NCBI RefSeq assembly: GCF_019112545.1
Contig: NW_025064918.1
Location: 124,001-188,000, forward strand
Direction: 5' to 3'
DNA from: Guyanagaster necrorhizus
Taxonomy: Eukaryota > Basidiomycota > Agaricomycetes > Agaricales > Physalacriaceae
DNA length: 64,000 nt
Shown: positions 24,277 through 34,089 of the stretch, one piece after another
How the letters are laid out: every line of letters starts with the position of its first letter
How positions within the stretch are numbered: position 1 is the first letter of the stretch
Made by a program: the position numbers and the translations under genes
The notes under the pieces: model-generated
What the model was told of the DNA's origin: nothing
The model's database searches: none
What the model saw: only the letters and a program-made list of their open reading frames with translations

Positions 24277-25035
24277 TCAGGGCTTCGGGCATGGGAGCTC
24301 ATGGAAGCTTTCCTTCTCAAAGAGATCCTGGTAATCTCGTGCCCATTCTGGGACCATCTCCTCGAACGTCTTCTCCTGTTTCCCCTCATTGGCTTTGGCA
24401 GCTAGGTTGTTTGCATGATGTATTGCACAGATGTGGATTTTCTTTTGCAGGTCGATGGCTAGGATAGTTTTGCCATCCTCCATCTCCTCATCCCACTTGT
24501 CTTCCGGGTCTTTGTCCGGTAATTCAAACAGAACCTTCCAACATCGACACTGGGCAAAAGTGAGTTGTCTGGTTTTCCAGTTGATAAGCGGGTTGTGGCG
24601 AATGAGCCAATCATGTCCCAGGAACAATTCTTTGGCTCTGAGATCTGTGACGGCCAGGTCGATCCACTCAGAATGATCTCCAATAGTTAGATGGAGTTTG
24701 ACAAACTCCGTGATAGACCCTGCCTGGTTCTTTGTTCCATCGGCATTGTATACAGGTATTGGGGTGGCTGTGGATCGGGTGGGAAGTTTGTTTTGGTGGA
24801 CGAAGATTCGGTTAATGGAACTACCAGTGCATCTGCTGTCGATCAAGGCAGTTACCGAGTGTATTGCTTTATTGGTCAGGATTTCGATCTGGGCCTTAGT
24901 TGTCAAGTCTCTGCCAGGGGTCTTGGCATGCTGAATGAATTTCTGGGGTTCCCTGAGTTTGTCTAGCCACTCAAGGGCCCGACTTCGCTCGGCAGTTTTT
25001 AACCCTTCTACTATTTGGTCTGTGACTTCTTCCAT
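24277..25035 (-). pseudogene. Element C aspartic protease region
   Basis: A 252-codon frame. The active-site region reads ALIDSRCTGSSINR (a D-S-R-C-T-G variant of the retropepsin D-S/T-G) and is followed by ELFLGHDWLIRHNPLINW, a conserved Ty3 protease block. It ends in a linker towards RT (WARDYQDLFEKESFHELPCP). The substitution of Arg in the active-site triad region (DSRCTG) is also seen in B. The protease would process Gag-Pol. The frame differs from that of the capsid and zinc knuckle. Confidence 0.85.
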
Positions 25036-25179
25036 TCTTGTCTAGTGTATCCATCCTCATAACATGGCTTTAGCCATGCTTGTATTGACTGCTTCTTTGA
25101 TGGCCCTCTAAGTCCATTCTGTTTTGAATGGCTTGAGCCACCTAGAGGGGCTCTCTGCCCCTGTTCAGCTCACAGGTGT

Positions 25180-26240
25180 TTGAGTTTTTTCTTTTTGCGA
25201 CTCATTGGGGTGTGCATGAATTGGTCTTGGTATATTCGAATGCATTTTTACAGGTGTAGCTACAGAAGTAGTGTAAGTCCATTCAACAGCTTGGTTAGGC
25301 ACACCATGAAGTCCTTCGGCCGATCCAGTGGAGTCACTCACTGGTCGGCCCTGTCTTTTACTTCTTCAACCTTCGTTTTCTTTCTGAGTTCTTCATCTTC
25401 TTTCTGAAGCTTAGCTATCTGGGCTCAGATATCTTCATGGGTTCTCTTCTTCTTCAGGCAGTCTTTGGCCATATGCCCCTTCTGTCCACAATTGAAACAT
25501 TTTCCTTCCTTCTTCATGTGATCTATGTCCATTGGCTTCTCTGTCCCGATGTATATAGTTCCAGTGCCAGTTTTCTAGCTTCTGTAGGTAGAGGCTATAG
25601 AAGATCCTGACGATTTTCCGGCAGTTTGCCCTGACTTATTTGGGGTTGGTGGTGTCGATTTCTTGGAGTATTCCTGCAGGGTCAACGCTTCTGCTTTCTG
25701 CCTTTGTCGCTCTTTGTACATCTCAATGATTCTCTCCTTCCACTCATTATATTCTATCGGCATCAATATTTTAATGCCCATCGTGGAGATCATCGTGAGG
25801 TATGAAGAGGGGACCCCCCACTTGAGGGCCTCCACCATCCTTCCATCATTTGTGATGTCTTCCCATATTCCGGCTAATTTGGCGAGCTGTTCTAGCTCAT
25901 CAAAGTAATCCATTGCCACCTTATCTCCCATCTTGAACTCCTTGATCTTTTGTTTGTGTACCTCCTGCACCGCCGGATCAATGAATTTGTCATTGAGCAT
26001 GCATTTGAAGACTGGCCAAGAGGGGTATCAGTAGTGCTCCCTCATGGTGGATCGGAAGTTTGGAGCAATGAGTATCCACCACGTTTTGGCCTTCTCTTCC
26101 AAATAGGAGGTAGCGAAAGTGACTTTGTTTATGTCAGTTCCTAGATACCCAATATAAACCTCAAAGTACTGTTTGCAGTCTACCAGAAACCGATCAATGT
26201 CATCAGATGCCCCTTTAAAGAGACAGGGCTTTCAAAGAAG
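25180..26240 (-). pseudogene. Element C gag capsid and zinc knuckle
   Basis: The capsid core is read from about 26230 (CLFKGASDDIDRFLVDCKQY) through the frame 25575-26000 (FIDPAVQEVHKQKIKEFKMG, DKVAMDYFDELEQLAKLAGI). The nucleocapsid zinc knuckle, CFNCGQKGHMAKDC, lies at about 25460-25500. Stops at about 26030 and 25572 break it. Capsid and knuckle share one frame (codon starts equal to 2 modulo 3) while protease to chromodomain use another, so a frameshift or separate initiation is needed to make Pol. Confidence 0.87.
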
Positions 26241-26690
26241 GTCAGGGTGGCATTGGAGGATGGCAGTGTTATTGGGTAAGGCGCTTATCAGATTTGGCCA
26301 CCCATTGAATGGTGGCTGGCTCCACTCGACTGGCAGGCCCAGGAACAAATGTAGAGAGTGGTCATCAGCAACCAGGCTTCCCTTGGGTTCGTCAGCTCAT
26401 ACAATCACCCTGTTCCATATGGTAAAGCCAAGGCATATGGTCTCAGGGTCATCTTGTGCTGGTTCCTTTCCCTTTCTGCTCAGTCCGGCTTGATCCGGAG
26501 GCAGTTGTCCTCTAAGCAGTCGGCTCCCCTTGCCGGTCCAAGGGTTCCAGATTTCTTTGGGTTGCCACATCTGCCAGGTTTGGGTTTGGTTAAGCCATGA
26601 AGCCATGCTTCAGACTGAGGGGTCGGTGCTGGTTCAGCTTCGGATCGAGGGGGCAATGTATATCACCCTTCTTGGCCAGATGAGTGGGGT

Positions 26691-28587
26691 TCACAGCATT
26701 GGTGTTGGCAGGCTCAGCTTGTTACTTGGTTGATACGGAGGTATTGGCACAAGCAGATCTTCTGGATGCCACCAGCTATATTCCTTCCATGCGTATTCCA
26801 TTGCGGCATACTGTAGAATTCGTCTTTTTTCAGTATTTTCTGCATACTGATATTCCAGTCCTAAAGACGTTGCTTGCCAGTGTGTGTCTTGCCATAAAAA
26901 GTTCCTCCCATGCTTGTACAGTTCTTGATATTCCTTGCCTCTTGCCCTTTCCACTTCCTCTTTCAATGCTTCTTCATCAGTGTCTTCTCCCACCCTCCTG
27001 AGGTTCTGTTGGAATGAATAAGGGCCCTCACTGTCCTTGTCGTCCTTGTCATCACCCTCATCCCCACTGTCCCCTTCCTCGAGGAGGGAACGGATGGGCG
27101 GGTCATAGATAGATGGCACAGCTGGTCGTAGGGTCACTGGGGACCCCTGTACCATTCCGGATACTGGGTCCAGCAATGCTAGGGTTGTCTTGAGGGCTGG
27201 TTTGGTGGATGGACGGGTTCTGGAGTCAGCTATAGTGTGTCCCTCTGTGTGCTCTCTTCTCCTCCAATTCTTGGCTATAGAGGCTGAAGTGTCGTTGGAA
27301 CTCAGGGTTGAGAAACTGTCGAGCGACCCTGCTACCCAGGAATCACTGGAGAGCCCTGTCAGAGATGTGTGCATTGTCTGGTACTTGGAGCCCATAGGCT
27401 CTGAGTACGGAGTCAGCATCTGAGGAGATGGTATCAGTTTGGGTGGGATATTGAGAAGTGGAGGGCTGGGTGCCCCTGTTTCATCCTCACCTAATAGCTT
27501 CATTCCAGCTGACAATGCTGGTGGGTCCCATCCATGGATCTTCATCTGAGTTGGGCTCCCTGAAAGGGGTTCCTGAGTTGGTGCAAAGTCCGTACCACCC
27601 TGGAGAGGCCGATCCCATTCACTCGGCTTCTTCTTGTCTCCTCTGTGCTCTTCCTTGTTGGTCGTACTCTGCAGCTTCATACTGCTCTCAGGCTTCTTCT
27701 CATACATAGTCGGCGAGCTCTTCTTGAGTTCGCCTGATCTCCTCCTGTCGCTGCTGCTGTACTGCATCATTGTAATTAAAGAGGACCATAAGGTTCCAGT
27801 CTGAGAATACCTGCTGAATGATTCTGTCCTGGGCTGCCCTTCCCCTTGCGCTGGCAGTCCCGACCTCAGGTTCACTGCCCATGTGGAGGTGTCAATAGGG
27901 ATCTTCTGCTGCTGAGATGGCGATTTCAACATTTGCATAGTCAGAGTGTATGGTCCTCCTGTGTGGGTCGTCGATCTCCAGCCTACTGATGGACTGGCTG
28001 GAGCCAGAGTTGGACTCAGTGGGAGTCTCGGGGGGGTCATGGGGGGAGTCGGGGCTCTCGTGGAGTCTTGTAGCCATCCAAGCAGCATCAAGGGAGTCCC
28101 GAGCATGGTTTCCAATCCCTGAGGAAATTGAGGAGGGGAGATGCTCAGAGGGGGCTGTTGGAGCGACATCGTCAGGGATCTCCTTGGGCTCCTGAGTGAT
28201 GTTCATCGTCCATGGGTTTTGGAACCCTGTGAGAGCAGGGTGGTGGTCTCTGCTGTTTCATCAAGGGGGGTGTCGGGACCTCTCCTCCTCATGAAGGCTC
28301 TCTGAATTCAAGTTGTTATCTCTGGTTTCTGATATGGGTCACTCTTGTGGCTGGAAGGACGTTCTGACAGAGGCAGGGATGTCATGGAAGGGGAGGTCGG
28401 GGGTTACATTTCATAGTATGTGCTGGATTTGTTGGAATGCTTGATAGTGCCTGACTATTCAAGCTGTTACTGATTGTCGTCCTCAGCAGAGGGTAATGAT
28501 GGCGAGAAGTCTGAGTAAAGTTCCAATAATAGAAGCAATAAGCTTGAAAAAGTTGTAGTTTAGGTCAGCGGTAGTTGCTGGAGGCAT
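26691..28587 (-). pseudogene. Element C gag N-terminal region with hydrophobic segment
   Basis: It starts at ATG 28585-28587 (context GAAACCAAATG). Residues 13-32 read FFKLIASIIGTLLRLLAIIT, a hydrophobic helix, followed by RQSVTA.IVRHYQAFQQIQ. The same frame continues through 28206-27700 (an acidic, Ser/Pro-rich region, QQQRQEEIRRTQEELADYV) to about 27235 (VPDNAHISDRALQ.FLGSRV). From about 27190 the conserved sequence is in the +1 frame (LDPVSG, EDTDEEALKEEVERARGKEY, then ILQYAAMEYAWKEY). A 492-codon open frame at 26691-28169 spans both parts; its first two thirds are probably out of frame. Element D keeps both parts in one frame, so a single long Gag is the simplest ancestral state. Confidence 0.72.
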
Positions 28588-28629
28588 TTGGTTTCTCAGC
28601 ACAATTGAGCTTGAGAAAGGGAAGTTAAG

Positions 28630-28643
28630 AGCTTTGAGCTAAT
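28630..28643 (-). other. Primer-binding site of element C
   Basis: On the element strand ATTAGCTCAAAGCT abuts the 5' LTR. It is complementary, except at one decayed CpG, to the predicted transcript start box AGCTTCAAGCTAA (28799-28811 on the minus strand). That box lies about 34 bp after a TATTTAAG box. Confidence 0.72.
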
Positions 28644-29082
28644 TGTTAAGCCCAAGTGTCACATGATCCAGGACACATGATAAACAGGCATCTCTTCACA
28701 CTTCAAGGGATCACCTGAGTCCACTTATATGTGTCTTTGGCTTGTTGTATCATAAGGCCACAGAATAGCTTGAGAGTAGAATGGTATGAATATAAACTTT
28801 AGCTTGAAGCTGGGGTATACCAGTGAGAGCTGTTGGTCTTAAATACTATACAGAGGAGTCTAATAATATCGCTACTAATTGTATCGGTCTGTGTCCATGG
28901 TACTCATTGCCCTTGAGCATTGTTACCATACATAAAAGGAGTGCTTGTGTTGTCATTGGGCTTGATTGTCAAGATGATTGATGGTTGTGCTGACTAAGCC
29001 CTCCCATGGTCCTGTGCCTTCTGACTAAGCATAAATAGAGGTAGAAGATGATAAATAGGAAAAATAGGGAAAAATCATAACA
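28644..29082 (-). repeat. 5' LTR of element C
   Basis: A 439-bp LTR with TG/CA ends, next to the primer-binding site at 28630-28643 and the TSD ATGGA at 29083-29087. It has fewer CpGs than its partner at 20979. Confidence 0.93.
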
Positions 29083-31250
29083 ATGGAGCATTTGCATGGA
29101 TTCTGTCAAGGTAGCCAGAGTAATCAAATGGCCAGTGCTGATAAAGAAAAAGAAGTTACAATCTTTTCTAGGGTTCACAAATTTCTATTGCCAGTTCATA
29201 TGGGACTATAGCAAGATCATATGTCCAATGATGCAACTGATCAGCAATGCCCCCTGGACATGAAAAATATCACAGCAAACAGCCTTTGATGATCTGAAAT
29301 GACAACTAGCAGAGGATATAGTCCTGGCTATTCTGACACAAAATAGCAAGTTCTGAGTAGAGGCTGACTTGAGTGAAAGAGTGATCAGAGCAGTCCTATC
29401 TCAGGAACAGAAAGGGAGATGGTGACCAGTAGCCTTCCTATCTAAAGCCCTCACAGTAATTGAGTGCAACTATGAGATCTACAATAAGAAGCTACTTGCT
29501 ATAATGCTCACACTAGAAGAATAGTGGTATTATCTCATCAAGGCCACAGAAACCTTTGAGATCTGGACCAATCACTAAAATCTCAGATATTTCCATCAAC
29601 TACAGAAACTGAACCAACAACAGGCCCAGTGGATTACCAAGCTAAGTCAATACCTCTACACACTGCACCACAAGGCAGGAACCATAAACAAGAAAGCCAA
29701 TCTTCTCAGCAGGCATGCTGATTATGATCAAGAGAGATGTGATAATGAAGGGGTCACATTATTAAAACCTGAGCACTTCCAAGCAATAATAATGCCAATG
29801 GAAGAAGAGATCTATGAGTGGATCAAAAGTGTCACTAGAAACATGGGTAAATGGGATCAATGCAGGGCCCTGTCCCTAAATCACAAATAAGAGATAATAA
29901 AGGAGGAGAGATTAATCCACTATGATGGATGGATCTACATCCTCTGTGATCAGAGACTATGAGGCAAAATTATTGCTACATGCCATGATTATACCATTAG
30001 AGGCCATTCAGAGATCACAAAGACCAAATAATTAGTACTTTAAAAGTACTGGTGGCCAAAAATAGGACAGGATATTGAATGCTATATAAAGGCATGCAAG
30101 ATCTGCCAATGAGGAAAGTCTTTAACCCAGGCATGGACAGCATCACTCCATCTAAATGAGGTGCCCCAATCTCTATGGACTCATATTTCCATGGATATGA
30201 TCATCAGACTCTTAGAATGCAGCAGATATGATGCAATTATCATCATCATTGACAGGTTCTCTAAGGCAATCATTCTAATCACCTGCTTCACAGAACTAAT
30301 ATCTGAGGGATAGGCAAAGATCCTCCAAGATGAGATCTATACTAAGTATGGTATACCTCAATCAGTCATCTCAGATCAGAGGCTATAATTCATATTCAAA
30401 TTCTTGGATGACCTCTACAGGCTTCTCAACATTCAACAAAATGCTTCCATGGCATACCATCCACAAACCAATGGTCAAATGGAAAGGGCCAATCAAGAGA
30501 TCAAGAAATATCTCCACCTTTTTATAAACTATTGGTAAGATGACTGGATGGAATGGCTTGCTCTAGCAGCATTTCAATATAATAACCATATTCACTCAGC
30601 AACAGGTAAATTGCTGTTCTTTGTGAATTATGGATGCCACCCTAATCTTATGCAAACAACATGCTCCAACACCATAACCTCTGCTTCAACAGATTTTGCC
30701 ACCACAATAGCAAAAATATACAATGAAACCCACACAGCATTTGAGAAAGCAGCATTGATAATGAAAAAACAGTACAATATACACTGACATCCTGCACATG
30801 TCTATGCAATAAATGATAAGGTCTGGTTAGACACAACCAACCTTCATCTCCCCTGACCTAAGCAAAAACTGTCTAATAAACAAACTAGGCTATTTCCAAT
30901 ACTAGTATAGATCAGTGCCTCCATATACTGTCTCTGTCTACCAGCCCATTGGAAGATTCATAATGTTTTCAATGAAACACTTCTGACACTATACATCACA
31001 CCAGCATTCTCTAATCAGAAATGGCCACCACCCTCACTCTCAGACTTGATCAACAATAAAGAACATTATAAAATCAATTAAATCTTGAATCACAAACTAT
31101 GAAAAGTAAAAGCAAAAGGTGGTGGTATGATGACAACAGTTGATTATCTGATCAGTTGAAAGGGCTACAGCCCTGAATCCAACTAATAGATTAACAAAAA
31201 ATGAATGGATACAGCCAATGCTATATGTGACTATGAATTAGCCCTAAATT
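29083..31250 (+). pseudogene. Element B pol, 3' part: RT end, RNase H, integrase, chromodomain
   Basis: Pol of element B resumes after element C. RT C-terminal sequence (LQSFLGFTNFYCQF) is at about 29155-29200 and RNase H at about 29350-29610 (LEIWTNH-like block reading FEIWTNH). The integrase HHCC zinc domain is at about 29975-30112 (CHDYTIRGHSEI ... CKICQ) and the integrase core at about 30170-30600 (HISMDMI, KYGIPQSVISDQ, NASMAYHPQTNGQMERANQE). The chromodomain at about 31040-31210 ends DYLIS.KGYSPESN. Stops and missing residues are frequent. The catalytic Asp residues are kept here, unlike in C. Confidence 0.83.
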
Positions 31251-31285
31251 AAGCCATCAGGACAATAGTCTTAAAGAGGGGGTAA

Positions 31286-31754
31286 TGTTATGATTTTTCC
31301 TATTTTTTCCTTTCTTCTCATGAGATTGACTCTTATTTATGCTTAGTCAGAGCACCTAGACCAGTGCTTAAGACTGTGGGATTGGCTTAGTCATCACAAC
31401 AAGCCCAATTGGCTATTGTCTTTTGATGCAACAGCATTGCCCAACAATGCACAATGACACTATTATAGACAGTAGTGATGTTCAAGGACAACAAGCATAA
31501 TTACCAGCACAGACATAATAAGTAGGAATATTTATAGTAGTACCATGACCTGTATATAAGTAGGATAGCTCTTGCTGGAGTAACCCCAGCTTCAAGCTAA
31601 AGTTTATTCACATCACTCTACTCTCAAGCCAGTCTTAAGGCCCTGTTGCATCATGATCTATATTCACATTAAGTGGACTCTGATGTTTCACTTGAAGTGT
31701 GAAGTGACATTGGTTTATTATGTGTTTAGGATCACATGCAGCTTGGGTCTAACA
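31286..31754 (+). repeat. 3' LTR of element B
   Basis: A 469-bp LTR preceded by the polypurine tract AAAGAGGGGGTAA (31273-31285) and followed by the TSD GATTA (31755-31759). Confidence 0.9.
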
Positions 31755-31870
31755 GATTATACTATTTTGTTTAATGCACATTTGATCTTATTATAGATTT
31801 TTTTCATCTCAGCAGCAAAATCTTTCACCTGAAGAACTTGGCTCTCCCTTTCTAAGAGATTCATTCTGAT
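31755..31870 (-). pseudogene. Integrase fragment continuing from 15480
   Basis: Across element B the minus-strand frame reads LLERESQVLQ, then VKDFAAEMKKIYNKIKCALN, the usual lead into the post-core part of a Ty3 integrase, whose end lies at 14718-15480. The GATTA duplication joins the two pieces. Confidence 0.55.
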
Positions 31871-32300
31871 GTTCAGATGTGTTCTAGTGAAGAGATATTT
31901 GCATGCACAAGCTTGAACTGCATCAGCATTATAAAGAACACTGATAACATCTATACTCTAATATACACACAAGTCCTCTAAGTGCATTGAGAGATTCTGA
32001 TCTGATAAAAGTAGAAGAAACTAATACAACCACACTTTCAATAATTCATGATACATATAAAGCAATAATGCTTATATGGTATCTAGACTTCTCTAAGTTT
32101 AAAAGCTTTTTATAACAAGAGGCATAACATATATCACTAGGTCTCAAAGAAGAAGTATTATAATGATACACACTATATTAAGTGACATCTACAGAACTCT
32201 CAATAAGTCTTGAGTGATACTCTAAACACACTTAGTAATATAATACACACACTCTACATGACTGAAAGCCTCATGCTCTGAGTAGAAATACTTCACAAAT
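31871..32300. repeat. Repeat X, right copy
   Basis: A diverged direct copy of 13800-14370. With that copy it brackets the old minus-strand element fragment. No coding function is seen. Confidence 0.45.
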
Positions 32301-33567
32301 GTTTACAGAAGCCAAAAGATTTAGTTTGAGTTTTCAAACTGATTATAAATCTATAAAGTTCTAACCTATGAATTCAGAGAACACAAAACACAGTATTTCC
32401 CAGTCTGACAAGCCAAAGAGTTTGAACCTCTGTCACTTGCAGAAATAATCTAAAAGCAAGTACTAATTAGACTAAAGGATTCAAACCTCTGCTATCTGTA
32501 GTATCTCATATTGTAGAAACCTCAAAAACTTAAAAGTAGTACTCACATTGATATCAGTCTCTTATTCTCAAGCTAGAGCACAATCAATCTATCACTGAAT
32601 TCAAAGCACAAAGTGTCATTTTACCTTTCTATATCTTATACATCATTTAATTTACTCAAAATAATCTCAATAATGGGTTTATTCACTCAATCAAAGTTAC
32701 AAACAGCTTCAAGTGCTAGAGTGTTAGATCAAAATACTTTATGCCATTACACTATAGGTCTGAAACTTGTATACTACTCCTGCTTTATGCTATTTATCTA
32801 TTCTACCATGTTACAAATTAATACAGCTTTATATAGTATTATTAGATTGTGGAACTTTTTTTTAAAATCTCACATGAGTTATTTTTTTTTCTGCTGCAGC
32901 TTAACACATATGCTCTGATCTGACTTGGGACTAGACCTGTTGTTTCTAAGTGATGAAACATCAGTTAACTGCACTACATGCATGTTCTGACACCTGTTTT
33001 ATCTCCTCAGAGTTGCAATATCATATGTAACATCTGTTTCAGACTATCAGACTTATCTCATGCTATCAGACTCAGGCTTTAGACTTTGTGTGCTTTGGCC
33101 AAGTGTCAGAATCTTCAGGACTACTTGCAGTGTATCACTCTCATAGTCCAGAGTGTCTGCTTCTAATGCATCATGAATCTGTGCATCACTGATCAGTTGC
33201 ATAAAGTATCAATTATCTCACACACATATCTTATTCTATTCTTAGTGCACATATGCTATGCTTCATGAGTGCATTCAATGTCAAGTACTGGGATTTTATA
33301 CTAAGTGTGACCTATTTGATATCATTCTAGAGTTAAGCCATGTGCTTTACCAATCATTACTCTAGCTGTTTCATTGCTAGCATTTAGTACATTATGCTTT
33401 AGAGATATTTTTCTTGCTCACATAACTAAATATTATAGATTATATGTATTATTATATTTTGCAAAATTACACATATGAATACATTCAGAATATGTCAATT
33501 ATTGGTGATGACTTGACTGAAAACTAGCAGTAGAAAATTGTAGATTTGTTGACACAATCACCAGTTG
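32301..33567. other. Unassigned CpG-free A+T-rich DNA
   Basis: No domain is recognised. The right end (about 33480-33567) joins, across element D, to sequence at 41207 that reads as retroelement pol, so part of this stretch probably belongs to the element that D entered. The rest may be LTR or intergenic debris. Confidence 0.4.
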
Positions 33568-34036
33568 TGTTAGACTCAAGTTGCAAGTGATCATAGGCAC
33601 ATAATAAACTGATGTCACTTTGCACTTTGAGTGAAACATCAAAGTTCACTTTATGTGGCTATTGATCAATATGCTTCAAGGCTTTAGAATTGGCTTGAGA
33701 GTGTAATGGTGTGAAGATAAACTTTAGCTCAAAGCCAGGGGTTACCAGCAAGAGTGAGCCTCTTTATATACTGTATATGCTTGGATAAATATAAGACCAC
33801 CTATTGTATATCTTCAAGTCTTTGTGCCCATTGTTCTTGGGCATTGCTACTGTATACAAAAGGTTGATTGTGCATCATCAAGGGCTGGTTGCTATGCTGG
33901 AGGACAATGATGGATTGGCTCATTTGTGATGATGAAACCTTTTTCATGATCCTAAGTGCTAGTCTAGACACTCTGACTAAGCATAAATAGAGGTTAATCA
34001 TAGAAAAAAAAGGAAAGAAAAAGAAAAATCATAACA
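33568..34036 (-). repeat. 3' LTR of element D
   Basis: A 469-bp LTR with TGTTAGACTC and CATAACA ends. The next bases (TTACCTCCTTCTTAAG) are a polypurine tract on the element strand. Confidence 0.9.
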
Positions 34037-34089
34037 TTACCTCCTTCTTAAGACCATCATCCCAATGGCTTAATTTAGGGATAATTCAC

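Larger units (their letters stand above)
20979..29082 (-). mobile_element. Ty3/gypsy chromodomain retrotransposon C (youngest copy)
   Basis: A minus-strand LTR retrotransposon of 8,104 bp. Both LTRs are 439 bp (20979-21417 and 28644-29082) and a perfect TSD, ATGGA (20974-20978 and 29083-29087), shows insertion into the RT of element B. It still contains many CpGs, and its protease, RT and integrase frames are longer than in A, B or D. It is therefore the youngest of the four. It is nevertheless inactive: gag, the integrase-chromodomain junction and other sites have stops, and the integrase catalytic Asp is changed. Confidence 0.95.
15481..31754 (+). mobile_element. Ty3/gypsy chromodomain retrotransposon B (split by element C)
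   Basis: A plus-strand LTR retrotransposon with LTRs at 15481-15951 and 31286-31754 and a perfect 5-bp TSD, GATTA (15476-15480 and 31755-31759). Gag, protease and half of reverse transcriptase lie left of element C. The rest of RT, RNase H, integrase and chromodomain lie to its right. Without element C it would be about 8.2 kb. All genes contain stops and CpG is nearly absent. It belongs to the same family as A, C and D. Confidence 0.92.

Noticed and set aside
26691..28169. A 492-codon open frame read as one protein
   Set aside because: Its first two thirds are not the frame conserved between elements B, C and D; only about the last 160 codons match conserved Gag sequence.
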